A stretch of DNA of 48,036 nucleotides from Bryobacterales bacterium (GCA_003167255.1 PMTR01000131.1:1-48036), one strand, 5' to 3'; shown: positions 1-9,034, counted from the stretch's first letter. The notes: generated by a model not told the origin, from the letters alone. Numbers and translations are program-made.

Positions 1-528
1 GCGCTGATGCAGCACCACGGCGCACCCACGCGGCTGATCGACTTCACGTGGTCGCCCTACGTGGCCGCATTTTTCGCGCTGGAGCGGACGCTGGCCGATG
101 GCGTGGTCTGGGCCATGAACCCGGCGCGCATCGACAGCAGCCGGGCGAAAAAGCCGGAGCGCATGGACCCGCGGGAAAAAGGCCACTTCGCGCGCTATTT
201 CCTACAGGGCAACCACCGCTTCATCTGGATGGGCGAGCCGCACACCATGAACCGGCGGCTCATCGCGCAGTCGGGCACGTTTGCCGTGCCGGGTGTGCTG
301 GATATCCCCATCGAAGACATTTTGCGCGACGCCGACCCGGAGAATATTCTGGCCAAGATCGTGCTCACGAACCCCGTGCGCGAGGTGGGGATGCGGGAGT
401 TGTACCGCATGAACATCACCTACGGGACGCTGTTTCCGGACTTGGATGGTCTGGCAAAATCGATGGGGTACGAACTGGAATTTCACTGGGCGTACAATCC
501 GCGGACGATGGAAAAATATCACACGTAG
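1..528 (+). CDS. FRG domain protein, 5'-truncated by window edge
   Basis: The reading frame is open from base 1 and ends at the TAG at 526-528; about 175 C-terminal residues are visible. The segment LMQHHGAPTRLIDFTWSP followed by YVAAFFALE matches the core of the FRG domain (named for its F/RG motif). That domain is found alone or fused to other domains in bacterial proteins of mostly unknown biochemical role, some of them linked to phage defence. The next gene is on the other strand, so no operon partner is visible. The upstream domain content is unknown because the start lies outside the window. The family call is firm; the function is not known. Confidence 0.75.
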   Translation, partial: ALMQHHGAPTRLIDFTWSPYVAAFFALERTLADGVVWAMNPARIDSSRAKKPERMDPREKGHFARYFLQGNHRFIWMGEPHTMNRRLIAQSGTFAVPGVLDIPIEDILRDADPENILAKIVLTNPVREVGMRELYRMNITYGTLFPDLDGLAKSMGYELEFHWAYNPRTMEKYHT

Positions 529-597
529 CGGCGGTAGCTAGCTATAGCTAGGCCCGTGACTGCCCCTGCTGATTCTTTGTACCGCGCGAGGGCCCGA

Positions 598-626
598 CCT
601 GGCCGGCGGAAGCGCCTGCCCCACCT
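598..626. repeat. Dispersed GC-rich repeat ending in CTGCCCCACC
   Basis: The segment GGCCGGCGGAAGCGCCTGCC followed by CCACC has a GGCG...CGCC hairpin and the tail CTGCCCCACC. The same tail, with variant hairpins, recurs at 4614-4635 (CTGTCCCACC) and 9428-9510 (CTGCCCCAC), and a related CTCGCCCCAC form lies at 12679-12722. It looks like a REP-type palindromic repeat between genes. It lies just downstream of the LytTR regulator, which is transcribed leftwards. Confidence 0.45.
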
Positions 627-629
627 TCT

Positions 630-1391
630 CTACGTTTGCCCTACTCCGGCTAGGGATTGCAGGAGGTCGCGGAAGCGGCGGCGGGCGACTTCCAACTTCT
701 GGCCGTTCTTGAGGAGGACTTCCCCCGATCCGCCAGTGAGCGGGATCACTTCGGTGACCGCGTTCAGGTTGATGAGCGCGGAGCGGGAGATACGGAAGAA
801 GCGGGCGGGGTCGAGCCGCCGCTCAAGATCGTTGAGAGTGGGGTCCATCCAATACTCGCCCTTGTCGGCGACCAGGCGGGTGAGACTGCCTTCGGTGCCG
901 AAATACAGGGCGCGGGATTCGTGGACGACCAGGTAATGGCCGCCGCTGCGGACCAGGAACCGGGCCGGTGACGGAGGCTGGCCGCGAAGGGCGCGGTCGA
1001 GCGATGCTTCGTGCTCTCCGGGGCGCTCTGCGGCGGGCGGCAAGGCGCGCAGGTGTTCGAGCGATTGCGCGAGACGGGCGCGGCCGATGGGTTTCAGCAG
1101 ATAATCCACGGCGTGGAGCTCGAAGGCATCCACGGCGTATTGGTCGTAGGCGGTGCAGAAGATGATGTGGGGGCGTGGCTGCGGCAGGCAGGCGGCGACA
1201 TCGATACCGGAGCAGCCCGGCATCTGGATATCGAGGAGGATCGCGTCGGGATGGAGTTCCGCCGCCATTTGTATGGCTTCGACGCCGCTCCCGGCTTCGC
1301 CCGCGACCTCGATATCGGAGTGCGCGGCGAGCAACTGGCGCAGGCGGACGCGGGTAGGGGCTTCGTCATCGACGATGAGTACGCGTATCAA
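630..1391 (-). CDS. LytTR-family response regulator
   Basis: This 253-residue two-component response regulator has an N-terminal receiver domain (about residues 1-115). The acidic pair is in VDDE near residue 8-9, the phospho-acceptor is Asp54 in LLDIQMPG, and the conserved Lys is in LLKPI. The C-terminal LytTR DNA-binding domain spans about residues 145-245 (GSLTRLVADKGEYW, then FFRISRSALINLNAV). Such regulators bind DNA as beta-sheet LytTR domains. The start is a TTG at 1389-1391 that overlaps the stop of the upstream sensor kinase by three bases of TTGA, so the two are translationally coupled. Its targets cannot be told from this window. Confidence 0.92.
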   Translation of the reverse strand: MIRVLIVDDEAPTRVRLRQLLAAHSDIEVAGEAGSGVEAIQMAAELHPDAILLDIQMPGCSGIDVAACLPQPRPHIIFCTAYDQYAVDAFELHAVDYLLKPIGRARLAQSLEHLRALPPAAERPGEHEASLDRALRGQPPSPARFLVRSGGHYLVVHESRALYFGTEGSLTRLVADKGEYWMDPTLNDLERRLDPARFFRISRSALINLNAVTEVIPLTGGSGEVLLKNGQKLEVARRRFRDLLQSLAGVGQT

Positions 1392-3268
1392 CGAGATTCT
1401 CCACTGGCCACCCCGGAAACGGCGGACTGCGGGAACGTGAGCACAACGCGGGTGCGGTTCCCGCCGCTCTCCCAGGATAACCGGGCGGAGTCGCCGTAGT
1501 AGCCGCGGAGGCGTTCGGCGACGTTGCGCAAGCCGTGGCTCTCGCCCGGCGCCTGGAGCGAGAAGTTGGGCGGGAAACCGGGCCCGTTGTCGAAGACCTC
1601 AACCGAGATCCGGCCGTCTTCGAGCGCTGCGCGGAGGCCCACGGTTCCGCGGCCTTCCCTGGCTGAGACGCCGTGCTTGATGGCGTTTTCGATGAGTGGC
1701 TGAATGCTCATGGCGGGGATGGGAATGTGCGCCGCGGCGGGATCCACGTCGAACTCCACCTGCAGGCGATCGCCGAAACGGGCTTGCTCGATGCGCAGGT
1801 AGGCGGTGATGAACTCGATCTCTTCGCCGAGCGGCGCCCATTCGTTCTCGGATTTGCGGAGGGTATAGCGGAAGACCTGGGCCAGGCGCTCGATGGTTTC
1901 ATCGGCCAGTTCGGGCTGGTATTGCATGAGGCCGGCGATGACGCTGAGCGAGTTGAAGAGGAAATGGGGATTGATCTGGGCGCGCAGGGCCTTCAACTCG
2001 GCGCGGCTGGCCAACAATCGGAGTTGCTGCTCGCGCTCTTCGTGGCGGCGGCGATCGGCGCGGAAGCGGACGTTTTCGAGGACCATGCCGAGCGTGCCGG
2101 CGAGCGATTGCAGCAGGCGGCGGTCGTCGCTCATGAACGGGATGCCGTTGGAGCGTGGCGCGAGCAGGATGGAGCCCTGGTGGGCGTCGGCGTGTTCGAT
2201 CCCGGCGGAGAGGGCGTCCTCGTCTTTCCCAGTGGGAGCGGCTGCGGGATCGAAGCAGACCTGGGCAGGCGCCTGGAAGATGGCGGCGAGGCTGGCGGCG
2301 GCGCCGGAATGCAGTTCTTCTTCGGTAGCGGCGGCCTGCACGTCGCGGATGAACTGGCGTTCGGCTTCCACCACGGAGTAGGGGCGGCGCAGCCAGACGC
2401 GGTCGATGGCGCGGGCGACGAGGGCGTAGACCCAGGGGCCGGCGAGCCAGAAAAGCAGGCCGAAACAGTAGAGCCAGGGACTGGCGCTATCTGGGAGACG
2501 GACTGGCGAGCGGGTGGATGCTGCGATGACCGCGGTGAGCGCGGCGAGACCGAGAGCCAGGAAAACGCCGCGCTTCATGAGCACGTCGAAGAATACCAGG
2601 CGTTCGCGGTAATACAGGCTGACGCAGAAGAAGGCCAGCAGCAGGTAATCGGGGATCTGGCCCACATAGGGGCCGGCACCGCCGAGGCTGGCGGCGGCAC
2701 AGACGAGCATGAGAATCAGCAGGCCGCCCATCCGGCGTAGGTGGGCGCGTTCGGCGGGGCGCAATGGATGCGGCGCGACGATCTGAAAAAGCAGGCCCAT
2801 AGCGGCGGCCGCGGCCAGGGCTACAGCGGGAGCGCGATAGAGGTTGTCGCTCCAGGGAGCGGAGAGGAGGCCGGTCCCTTGCAGAACCCGAGCCAATGCG
2901 GCGGCGATGCTGGCTGAGTAGAACGCGGTGAGCAGCCAGCGCCAGGGGCGTCGGGCGGGGAGGCCGTTGCCACCGCTTTCGAGAACCAGGTGGAAGATGA
3001 GCGGGGGCAAGAGACTGACGGCCAAGTTGCGAATCGCCAGGAAAGCGATGGCGAGCCAGGGACCGGCGCTTTGCGGGATGGAGGTCTGGAAAAGCAGGTT
3101 GTACAGGAAAGCGACGGCACAGACCAGCGTGAAGGCGGGCAAGGCGGTATATGGGCGGCGCTTACCGCGGCGGCGCTCGCCCCAGTAGAACAGAACGAGA
3201 GTCGAGAAAGTCAGCGCGCCGAACGCGTAGACGGCTAGCGAAGCTATTTCGAGCAGCCTATACATCAT
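1388..3268 (-). CDS. LytS-like membrane sensor histidine kinase
   Basis: This 626-residue kinase pairs with the LytTR regulator. Residues about 1-290 hold several hydrophobic segments, giving a polytopic sensor region. About residues 300-400 resemble a GAF-type domain (ERQFIRDVQAAATEEEL, then LLQSLAGTLGMVLENVRF). The His_kinase (PF06580) domain follows: the phosphorylated His is about residue 435 in QINPHFLFNSL, the N-box is SIQPLIENAIKHG near residue 528, and the glycine-rich DNGPGFP box is near 560. It starts at an ATG at 3266-3268 and overlaps the regulator by 3-4 bases. The signal sensed is not evident. Confidence 0.92.
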   Translation of the reverse strand: MMYRLLEIASLAVYAFGALTFSTLVLFYWGERRRGKRRPYTALPAFTLVCAVAFLYNLLFQTSIPQSAGPWLAIAFLAIRNLAVSLLPPLIFHLVLESGGNGLPARRPWRWLLTAFYSASIAAALARVLQGTGLLSAPWSDNLYRAPAVALAAAAAMGLLFQIVAPHPLRPAERAHLRRMGGLLILMLVCAAASLGGAGPYVGQIPDYLLLAFFCVSLYYRERLVFFDVLMKRGVFLALGLAALTAVIAASTRSPVRLPDSASPWLYCFGLLFWLAGPWVYALVARAIDRVWLRRPYSVVEAERQFIRDVQAAATEEELHSGAAASLAAIFQAPAQVCFDPAAAPTGKDEDALSAGIEHADAHQGSILLAPRSNGIPFMSDDRRLLQSLAGTLGMVLENVRFRADRRRHEEREQQLRLLASRAELKALRAQINPHFLFNSLSVIAGLMQYQPELADETIERLAQVFRYTLRKSENEWAPLGEEIEFITAYLRIEQARFGDRLQVEFDVDPAAAHIPIPAMSIQPLIENAIKHGVSAREGRGTVGLRAALEDGRISVEVFDNGPGFPPNFSLQAPGESHGLRNVAERLRGYYGDSARLSWESGGNRTRVVLTFPQSAVSGVASGESR

Positions 3269-3288
3269 CCGCCGGGTTCCAGACTATC

Positions 3289-3771
3289 TCATTTCGCATA
3301 CTCCGTCGGCCTGCCGGTCAAGGCCTCGAGGAGCCTGCCGATGCCGGCAGAGGCATAGGGAGAATTCAAGAGCATGGCGGCAGGTTTGCCATCGTCGGTT
3401 TGATAAAGGATGCCGACGAAAGCAAAGTCCAGAAGCAGACCGAAGAGCGTGGGCCGCTTGGACGGAAGCTGGGCGCCGCTGACGTCGGCTACGCGCTGCC
3501 AGGCGCCGGATCCGCAAACCACCGCCGTGATCTGGGAAGGTTTGAGGCGCACAGTCTGTTGATGCCCAAAGACGGATGCGGGAGCAATCACCACCACCAC
3601 GCTGTCGGGATTCGAGGTGATGGTGACGGTGGTGGTCCAGTCGTACGGGCTGGCCTTGATCGGAAGCGTGCCGCCGATATATTGGACCTTGTTCCAGGAT
3701 TTTCGCTCCGCCGCGGAGCAGAGCGCGCCGATTGCGGCTAGCACGAGGAGATATCTGAAGCCCCTTCGCAT
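3289..3771 (-). CDS. Secreted hypothetical protein
   Basis: This 160-residue protein has an N-terminal signal peptide (MRRGFRYLLVLAAIGALCSA, probable cleavage after CSA). The remainder is beta-rich (TTTVTITSNPDSVVVVIAP). I recognise no domain. It ends only 20 bases upstream of the sensor kinase start on the same strand, so it could be the first gene of a three-gene unit with the kinase and regulator. A periplasmic partner of the sensor is possible but is inference only. The start is an ATG at 3769-3771. Confidence 0.7.
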   Translation of the reverse strand: MRRGFRYLLVLAAIGALCSAAERKSWNKVQYIGGTLPIKASPYDWTTTVTITSNPDSVVVVIAPASVFGHQQTVRLKPSQITAVVCGSGAWQRVADVSGAQLPSKRPTLFGLLLDFAFVGILYQTDDGKPAAMLLNSPYASAGIGRLLEALTGRPTEYAK

Positions 3772-3955
3772 GTCGAACCGACTTCAGTATAAGAGCGCCT
3801 GCACTGCGCGGACAATGGATTCCCGCCGAGTGGCGGAAGCCGATTTTGAACGGCTGGAAGAGCTTTTGAGCGGTGCGCGCCGCTCAGCGCCAATTCCAGC
3901 CGGTCAACGGATTTTGGTGGTCTGAGCCGGCACTTACTCTTAAGATGAGTTTGAC

Positions 3956-4564
3956 ATGCGCAAGAGTTCCCCGATGCGGTTTCTGGTTGTGGCTCTGTGG
4001 TCCTGCGCCGCGTGGGCGCAAGGACGAATCCAAAACTTTGACATTTTCATTTCGGCGGGGCCCGCGTGGAACAAGTCCCATGCGATCAGCGGGACGAACG
4101 TCACGCTGGCTGACTCGTGGGGATATAGTTCCGAGACGGACTATGGGTACCAGGTTGCTCGGGCATCGGCGGCCAGCCTGTGGATCGACTATTCGATGGT
4201 CTTCCCGGATCCAGGTTTGAAGGCCAATGTGCCGGTCTCAAGCAGCGGCAAATCCGGGTTCGCGGCGACGCTGGGCTTGCGGTTCATGGTTCCGGTGAAT
4301 TCGCGGCTGTCCTTTTATGCGGTGTCTGGCGGTGGTGTCGGTAGTTTTTGGTATCCGGCGGTCACCGGGTCAGCCAACCCTTCGGTTTTCACGAATTCCA
4401 CGAGTCATGGCGTATTCGTGTTCGGGGGCGGCGCGGATGTGCGGCTGTTGCGGTGGTTCAGTCTACGGATGGAGGTCAGGGACCTGGTGACGGGCAAAGA
4501 TCTGAGCGGGGCGGCTGGGCGGCACCACGTGTTGCCGTTGTTCGGAGTGGCGTTTCATTTCTGA
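3956..4564 (+). CDS. Outer-membrane beta-barrel-like protein
   Basis: This 202-residue protein carries a signal peptide (MRFLVVALWSCAAWAQG, which starts at an in-frame ATG at 3974). It is followed by alternating beta strands with aromatic girdles (FDIFISAGPAWNKS, LWIDYSMVFP, RLSFYAVSGGGVGSFWYP) and ends in an aromatic residue (LPLFGVAFHF), as outer-membrane barrels usually do. The length suits an 8-stranded OmpA/OmpW-like barrel. The true start may be 3974 rather than 3956. It stands alone, with no operon partner. The specific function is unknown. Confidence 0.65.
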   Translation: MRKSSPMRFLVVALWSCAAWAQGRIQNFDIFISAGPAWNKSHAISGTNVTLADSWGYSSETDYGYQVARASAASLWIDYSMVFPDPGLKANVPVSSSGKSGFAATLGLRFMVPVNSRLSFYAVSGGGVGSFWYPAVTGSANPSVFTNSTSHGVFVFGGGADVRLLRWFSLRMEVRDLVTGKDLSGAAGRHHVLPLFGVAFHF

Positions 4565-4613
4565 GGGGCGAGTAGCGGGCCGCTTCGGGCACAAGACATG
4601 GGGCCCAAAATTG

Positions 4614-4635
4614 ACAGGCGGAAGCCTGTCCCACC
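4614..4635. repeat. Dispersed hairpin repeat ACAGGC...GCCTGTCCCACC
   Basis: ACAGGC at 4614-4619 pairs with GCCTGT at 4624-4629 across a GGAA loop and is followed by CCCACC. It sits in the convergent gap between the barrel gene and the GT4 gene and belongs to the same repeat class as the copies near 600 and 9430. It may act as a bidirectional terminator here. Confidence 0.5.
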
Positions 4636-5727
4636 CTAACTTCCATTCCCCAGCAATCTTCGATAGAGCGCCGAGTAATGATCGCTCATGCGCGAGATCC
4701 CGTAATGCGCCGCCGCCAGGTCGCGCCCGGCGCGGCCCATCTCGACAAGGCGGGCATCTTGCGTGCTCGTCATCATGGCATCGGCCAGTGCGTCCACGTT
4801 GCCGGGCTCGCAATAGCGTGCGACCAAGCCTTCCGGCGCGACCTCGGGAACTCCACCCACGCGCGTGCTGACAATCGGCAATCCCGCCGCCATGGCCTCC
4901 AGAATCACCAGCGGCAGACCTTCCTGAACGGAGGAAAACACAAAGACGTCCAGAGACGCCAGGACTCGTGCGGTATCTTCGGTGGGGCCTTCCAAACGAA
5001 TGCGGCCCTCCATCCCCAGACTGCGGACCTGAGACTGCAACTCGCCGTACAACGGGCCGTAGCCGTAAATCTGCAATTCAGCTTCCGGTACCCGGCCGGC
5101 AATCCTGGCAAACGCGTCGATCAGCACGGTATGTCCTTTGGCCGGCACCAACCGGCCCACAGTGCCAAACCGCAGCTTTGGCCGGGCACTGCCTAGCGAC
5201 GCGGGCCGCGCCAGAAATCTTTCCGTGGCAATGCCATTGAGGATCACCGAGCATTTCGCGGACGGGTACCGCAAACGCGGTTCGAGTTGTTTGCGCACAT
5301 ACTCGCAGACAAAAACCACGTGGTTCGTAAGCGGACCGGCCAGACGAAAGTATTTTTCCTGGTAGGGATCGCCGCCCGAAGTGGTTGCGCTGTGCCGCGA
5401 GTTCATGCACACGCGCACTCCGGCCGTGGCTTTGGCCAGCGCGGCGGCATGATGCACACCGGGATTGTGGCTGTGGAGGATTTCCACCCGATCGCGCCGC
5501 AGTTGACTGGCCATGCGCCAAACCAGGGCCGGATTCGAGTGCCGCTCCTTATGGAACTCCGTGACGGGTATGCCGGCCGCGTCCAGTTGCGCCCGCAACG
5601 GGCCAGCTCCGAAAAAACAATACACTCCCACCCAATTGCCCGCGGCATGCTGAGCCAGCGCCAGATCCACGGCCATTCGCTCCAAACCGCCTACATCAAG
5701 GGATTCAACGAGTTGCACGATCCGCAT
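4636..5727 (-). CDS. GT4-type glycosyltransferase
   Basis: This 363-residue GT-B fold retaining glycosyltransferase is of normal length for the family. The N-terminal acceptor domain begins MRIVQLVESLDVGGLERMAV with the glycine-rich GGLE turn. HSHNPGVHHAAALAK gives the conserved His region. The C-terminal GT4 domain has FGTVGRLVPAKGH, the hinge, and the nucleotide-sugar E-x7-E motif in QEGLPLVILEAMAAGLPIV, followed by GGVPEV. It acts in the cytoplasm on a lipid-linked or cell-surface glycan; the sugar and acceptor cannot be deduced. It is divergently placed from the GT2 gene at 5880, and the two probably form a small glycan locus. Confidence 0.9.
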   Translation of the reverse strand: MRIVQLVESLDVGGLERMAVDLALAQHAAGNWVGVYCFFGAGPLRAQLDAAGIPVTEFHKERHSNPALVWRMASQLRRDRVEILHSHNPGVHHAAALAKATAGVRVCMNSRHSATTSGGDPYQEKYFRLAGPLTNHVVFVCEYVRKQLEPRLRYPSAKCSVILNGIATERFLARPASLGSARPKLRFGTVGRLVPAKGHTVLIDAFARIAGRVPEAELQIYGYGPLYGELQSQVRSLGMEGRIRLEGPTEDTARVLASLDVFVFSSVQEGLPLVILEAMAAGLPIVSTRVGGVPEVAPEGLVARYCEPGNVDALADAMMTSTQDARLVEMGRAGRDLAAAHYGISRMSDHYSALYRRLLGNGS

Positions 5728-5879
5728 GCGCGCCCGGCAACCTACTTCCGGATCCTCCTCGCGAAGCTCCGACCAACCAATGGGGGCTCTTTCTTCCGCA
5801 TCCTGCTAGTGTAAACCACGGCGTTGATTTGGCGTGGCTTTGGGGGTAGTTCAGGTGACTTCGGCCCCCGGGTTGGGCG

Positions 5880-6788
5880 ATGATGGAAGACAGCACTACC
5901 ATGGATCCCGTCCGTGTCAGCGTCATCACGCTTACGGTTAATCGCCCTCAGTATATTGTTCGAGCCGTAGAAAGCATTCGCTCGCAGACGGTATCGGACT
6001 GGGAGTTGATCGTGGTCCATGACGGGCCCAATCACCAAATCGAAGGCATTCTGCGCGAATGGGAGAAGCGCGAGCCGCGTTTGCGGTATTTCCACAGGCT
6101 CCAGGGGGGAAATATCGCGGAAGCCATCAATTTTGGAATCCGCCAGGCGCGGGGATCCTATATTGCCATCCTCGACGACGACGATTACTGGCGTGTCCCG
6201 GAAAAACTGAGCATGCAGATCCGGTTTTTGGAAGAGCATCCCGATTATGCAGGCTGCGGCGGCGGCGCTGTCTGCGTCGGGCAGGACAACGTCGAAACGA
6301 TTTCCTACCTCAAGCCCGAAACCGATGACGGGATCAAAGCCCGGGCACTGCTGGCGAATCCCATGATTCACAGCACGGCGCTGTACCGCGCCGACGCCGC
6401 CTGGAAGGCGGGGCTTTACGACGAAACCCTCGCCGGTTTCCAGGATTGGGACTTTTTTCTCAAGCTCGGCCAAATCGGTAAGTTGTACAATTTCCCCGAA
6501 TATTTTCTGGCGTATCGGATCTGGGAAGGCGGCGGCAGTTTTGAAGCGCAGAAGCGCAATACGGAGTCCGCATTGCGAATCGTCCGGCGCCACAGTAAAC
6601 AGTACCGTGGATACGCTCCGGCACTCCTGCTGGCATGGATGTATTACGCTTATGCCAGGCTCCCGCTGATCCTGCGGAAATCGACTTTCCCGATGCTCTC
6701 GCGCCTGAAAAAGAGCCTGTCTTCAAGCAAAGACCGAAAGGGTGGAATACTCGCTGACAGGGAGGGCACCCGCTCCGTTTCGCGCTGA
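5880..6788 (+). CDS. GT2-family glycosyltransferase
   Basis: This 302-residue protein has a GT-A fold: VSVITLTVNRPQYIVRAVES is the nucleotide-binding strand, SDWELIVVHDG follows, the DXD-type metal site is ILDDDDYW, and FQDWDFFLKLGQIG is the acceptor-side motif. A weak hydrophobic stretch near residues 245-262 (ALLLAWMYYAYARLPLIL) may associate with the membrane. The start may be ATG 5880 or the in-frame ATG at 5901. It is divergent from the GT4 gene with a gap of about 150 bases that must hold both promoters. The donor sugar is unknown. Confidence 0.88.
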   Translation: MMEDSTTMDPVRVSVITLTVNRPQYIVRAVESIRSQTVSDWELIVVHDGPNHQIEGILREWEKREPRLRYFHRLQGGNIAEAINFGIRQARGSYIAILDDDDYWRVPEKLSMQIRFLEEHPDYAGCGGGAVCVGQDNVETISYLKPETDDGIKARALLANPMIHSTALYRADAAWKAGLYDETLAGFQDWDFFLKLGQIGKLYNFPEYFLAYRIWEGGGSFEAQKRNTESALRIVRRHSKQYRGYAPALLLAWMYYAYARLPLILRKSTFPMLSRLKKSLSSSKDRKGGILADREGTRSVSR

Positions 6789-6803
6789 ACCGGAACACTG
6801 CTA

Positions 6804-8243
6804 TCAAATGCAGACGGCGGCGGCCTTGCGCACGTCTTCCAGGACGCGTTCCATGTCGGACTTGGTCGTGCGGTAGTTCAGCACGCAGCCGCGCAGGGCG
6901 AAGCGGCCGCGCACCTTGGCGTTCGATAGATAAGTGCTTCCGGCGTGCTGCACTTCCACCAGCACGCGCTCGTTGAGCAAGTCCAGATCGCCCGTGAAAT
7001 TCTCGGGTTTGTAACGGAAACAGAAAACCGAGAGACCTACCGGCGCCAGCATTTCGAAATCGTCACTGACGTTGACCAGGCCTTGGAAATATTCCGCGCA
7101 AGCGATGTTCTCTTCGATGGCCCGGCTGAGCCGCTCCACACCGGCGTACTTAATGAGGAGCCAGAGGTCCAGGGCGCGGAAAGGACGGGTGAGTTCGGGG
7201 CCGTAATCCCAAAACGCGAAGGCCTCGTCGCGTTCCAGGCCGATGACGCGGGCGTATTCGGCGCCGTGCAGGAAGGCGGCGCGCGCGGCGGCGGGATCTT
7301 TGTAGAGCACGCAGCCGCAGCCCACGGGGAGGTAGAGCCACTTGTGGGGATCGAGGGTCACGGAATCGGCTTCGGCGATGCGCTCGAAGAGGTGCCAGGC
7401 GGAGGGCGCGAGCGCGGCGAAGCCTCCGTAGGCGGCATCCACGTGCAGCCAGAGGTCATGGCGGCGGGCGACATCGGCGAGCGCGCCCAGGGGATCGAAC
7501 GCGCCAGTGGCGGTGGTTCCGGCGCTGGCCACCACGCAGAACGGCAGATGGCCGGCCGCGAGATCGGCTTCGATGAGGCGCGACAGGTCGTCGGCATCCA
7601 TGCGCAATTGGTCGTCGGTCTTCACGAACCGCACATTGGCTTCGCCGATGCCGAGCATGCCGGCGGCTTTGGCGATTGAAAAATGGCCTTCTTCGGAGAC
7701 GTAGAGGCACATGCGCCGGCCGGCCGCGGCCATGCCTTCGCGCACCACGTTGACGGGCGCCTTGCGGCTGCGGGCGGCCGCGAGCGCCGCGAAGTTGGCC
7801 ATGGAGCCGCCGCTGGTCAGCAACCCCGCGGCCTCGGCCGGATACCCCAGCATTTGTTTGAGCCAATCGATGGTCAAATGCTCCACGTCCGTGCCGGTTG
7901 GCGCCGACCGCCAGCAGGTAGCGTTGATGTTGAGAGCAGCCGCCAACATGCTTCCGATGGCCGTGATGGCGGTCCCCGGCGAAGAGACATAGCCGAAGAA
8001 TCGAGGGTGCGCGTTGTGGCGGGCATACTCGCAAATCACATCGCGGAAGGTGCGGAGGAGTTCGTCGAAATCGGCGCCCTGTGGCGGCAGGCGCTCGTCG
8101 ATTTTGCGGCGAATCTCCTGGGAGGTGGTCGGGACCAGGACCGCCCGCTCCTCCAGGGTTTCATAGTAGGCGGCCAGAAAATCGACCGCCTGGCCGGCAA
8201 TGCGCCGGAATTCGTCGGCCGGGATGGCCAGCTTGTCGGTCAT
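6804..8243 (-). CDS. PLP-dependent group II decarboxylase (aromatic amino acid type)
   Basis: This 479-residue protein is full length for the pyridoxal-dependent decarboxylase family. HPRFFGYVSSPG is the substrate-pocket loop, LLTSGGSMANFAALAAAR binds cofactor phosphate, His187 in YVSEEGHFSI stacks on PLP, HVDAAYGG holds the Asp that contacts the pyridine nitrogen, and Lys301 in LDPHKWLYLPVGCG is the Schiff-base lysine. Family members decarboxylate L-DOPA, tryptophan, tyrosine or phenylalanine to amines. The exact substrate cannot be read from the sequence. It is a single gene, convergent with the GT2 gene and divergent from the sigma-factor operon. Confidence 0.9.
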   Translation of the reverse strand: MTDKLAIPADEFRRIAGQAVDFLAAYYETLEERAVLVPTTSQEIRRKIDERLPPQGADFDELLRTFRDVICEYARHNAHPRFFGYVSSPGTAITAIGSMLAAALNINATCWRSAPTGTDVEHLTIDWLKQMLGYPAEAAGLLTSGGSMANFAALAAARSRKAPVNVVREGMAAAGRRMCLYVSEEGHFSIAKAAGMLGIGEANVRFVKTDDQLRMDADDLSRLIEADLAAGHLPFCVVASAGTTATGAFDPLGALADVARRHDLWLHVDAAYGGFAALAPSAWHLFERIAEADSVTLDPHKWLYLPVGCGCVLYKDPAAARAAFLHGAEYARVIGLERDEAFAFWDYGPELTRPFRALDLWLLIKYAGVERLSRAIEENIACAEYFQGLVNVSDDFEMLAPVGLSVFCFRYKPENFTGDLDLLNERVLVEVQHAGSTYLSNAKVRGRFALRGCVLNYRTTKSDMERVLEDVRKAAAVCI

Positions 8244-8281
8244 ATGGTTTGAAAGGTTAGGGAGGTTGGTGAAAAAGCCTT

Positions 8282-8357
8282 AGCCGCCGATGAACGCAGA
8301 TGAACGCAGATTGAAAACAAGAAAACTATCCGCGTTGATCCGCGTTCATCGGCGGCT
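8282..8357. repeat. Large imperfect inverted repeat (GATGAACGC type)
   Basis: Two 30-base arms (8282-8311 and 8328-8357) are complementary at 27 of 30 positions around a 16-base A-rich loop. Each arm contains the tandem unit (A/G)GATGAACGC. The element lies in the divergent gap between the decarboxylase and the sigma-factor operon and would form a very stable stem. It resembles dispersed GATGAACGCAGAT repeats known from several soil bacteria. It could also affect transcription of either flanking gene. Confidence 0.7.
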
Positions 8358-8443
8358 GAAATTGTCCCTTTCAGCATTCTGTTAGGGTATCAAGATTTCC
8401 CATACACGCTTTGGCCTCGGGCGCAGTTGTATCTAGTGGAAGG

Positions 8444-9034
8444 ATGAACGTCCTGGCACTGCTTGAGATGCCCGCTCCGGTAGAAAGCCCTGACAGCGGT
8501 GCGCGCACCATCGCCGCGGCGAAAGCGGGCGACCTGGCGGCCTTCGAGAGCCTGATGCGCCAACACGAGCGCCTGGTTCTGGTGACGGCGCTGCGGTTGC
8601 TGGGCAAGCTGGAAGATGCGCAGGACGCGTCCCAGGAAGTCTTCCTGCGGCTGTATCGCAACCTGGGCAAGATCGACACGGTGCGGAACGTGCCGGGGTG
8701 GCTCTATCGCGTCACGGTGAATGTCTGTCACGACATGACGCGCAAGCGGCCGGCGCCGGTGGCAGTGGACGAAATGCCGGAGCTGGCGGATACGGGGGCC
8801 GACCCGCAGCAAAGCGCCAGCCAGGCGGAGCGGCGGCGCGCCTTGCAGATGAGCCTGCGGTTCCTTTCGGAGAAGGAGCGCGCGGCGATCGTGCTGCGAG
8901 ACCTGGAAGGACTTTCCACCGGGGAAGTGGCGCGGGCCCTCGGATCGAGCGAAGCCACGGTGCGCTCGCAGATTTCGAAAGCGCGCATCAAAGTGCGCGC
9001 GTTTATGGAGCGCTATTTCCGGAGCCATTTATGA
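8444..9034 (+). CDS. ECF-type RNA polymerase sigma factor
   Basis: This 196-residue sigma-70 family factor has region 2 (DLAAFESLMRQHERLVLVTA, then LEDAQDASQEVFLRLYRNL and VPGWLYRVTVNVCHDMTRKR) and region 4 (LSEKERAAIVLRDLEGLSTG, then EVARALGSSEATVRSQISKA). The open frame extends upstream to a TTG at 8411, but ATG 8444, right after GGAAGG, gives a family-typical N terminus. Its stop overlaps the start of the next gene as ATGA, coupling it to a membrane anti-sigma factor. It directs RNA polymerase to a regulon that is probably released by an envelope signal, and it likely autoregulates the operon. Confidence 0.93.
   Translation: MNVLALLEMPAPVESPDSGARTIAAAKAGDLAAFESLMRQHERLVLVTALRLLGKLEDAQDASQEVFLRLYRNLGKIDTVRNVPGWLYRVTVNVCHDMTRKRPAPVAVDEMPELADTGADPQQSASQAERRRALQMSLRFLSEKERAAIVLRDLEGLSTGEVARALGSSEATVRSQISKARIKVRAFMERYFRSHL

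Noticed and set aside
1673-2740. A 355-residue plus-strand open frame opposite the sensor kinase
   Set aside because: Gly/Glu-repetitive shadow; the minus strand encodes a clear histidine kinase.
3815-3925. A 36-residue plus-strand peptide between the secreted protein and the barrel gene
   Set aside because: Too short and without ribosome site or homology clue; it may be a gene relic but cannot be supported.
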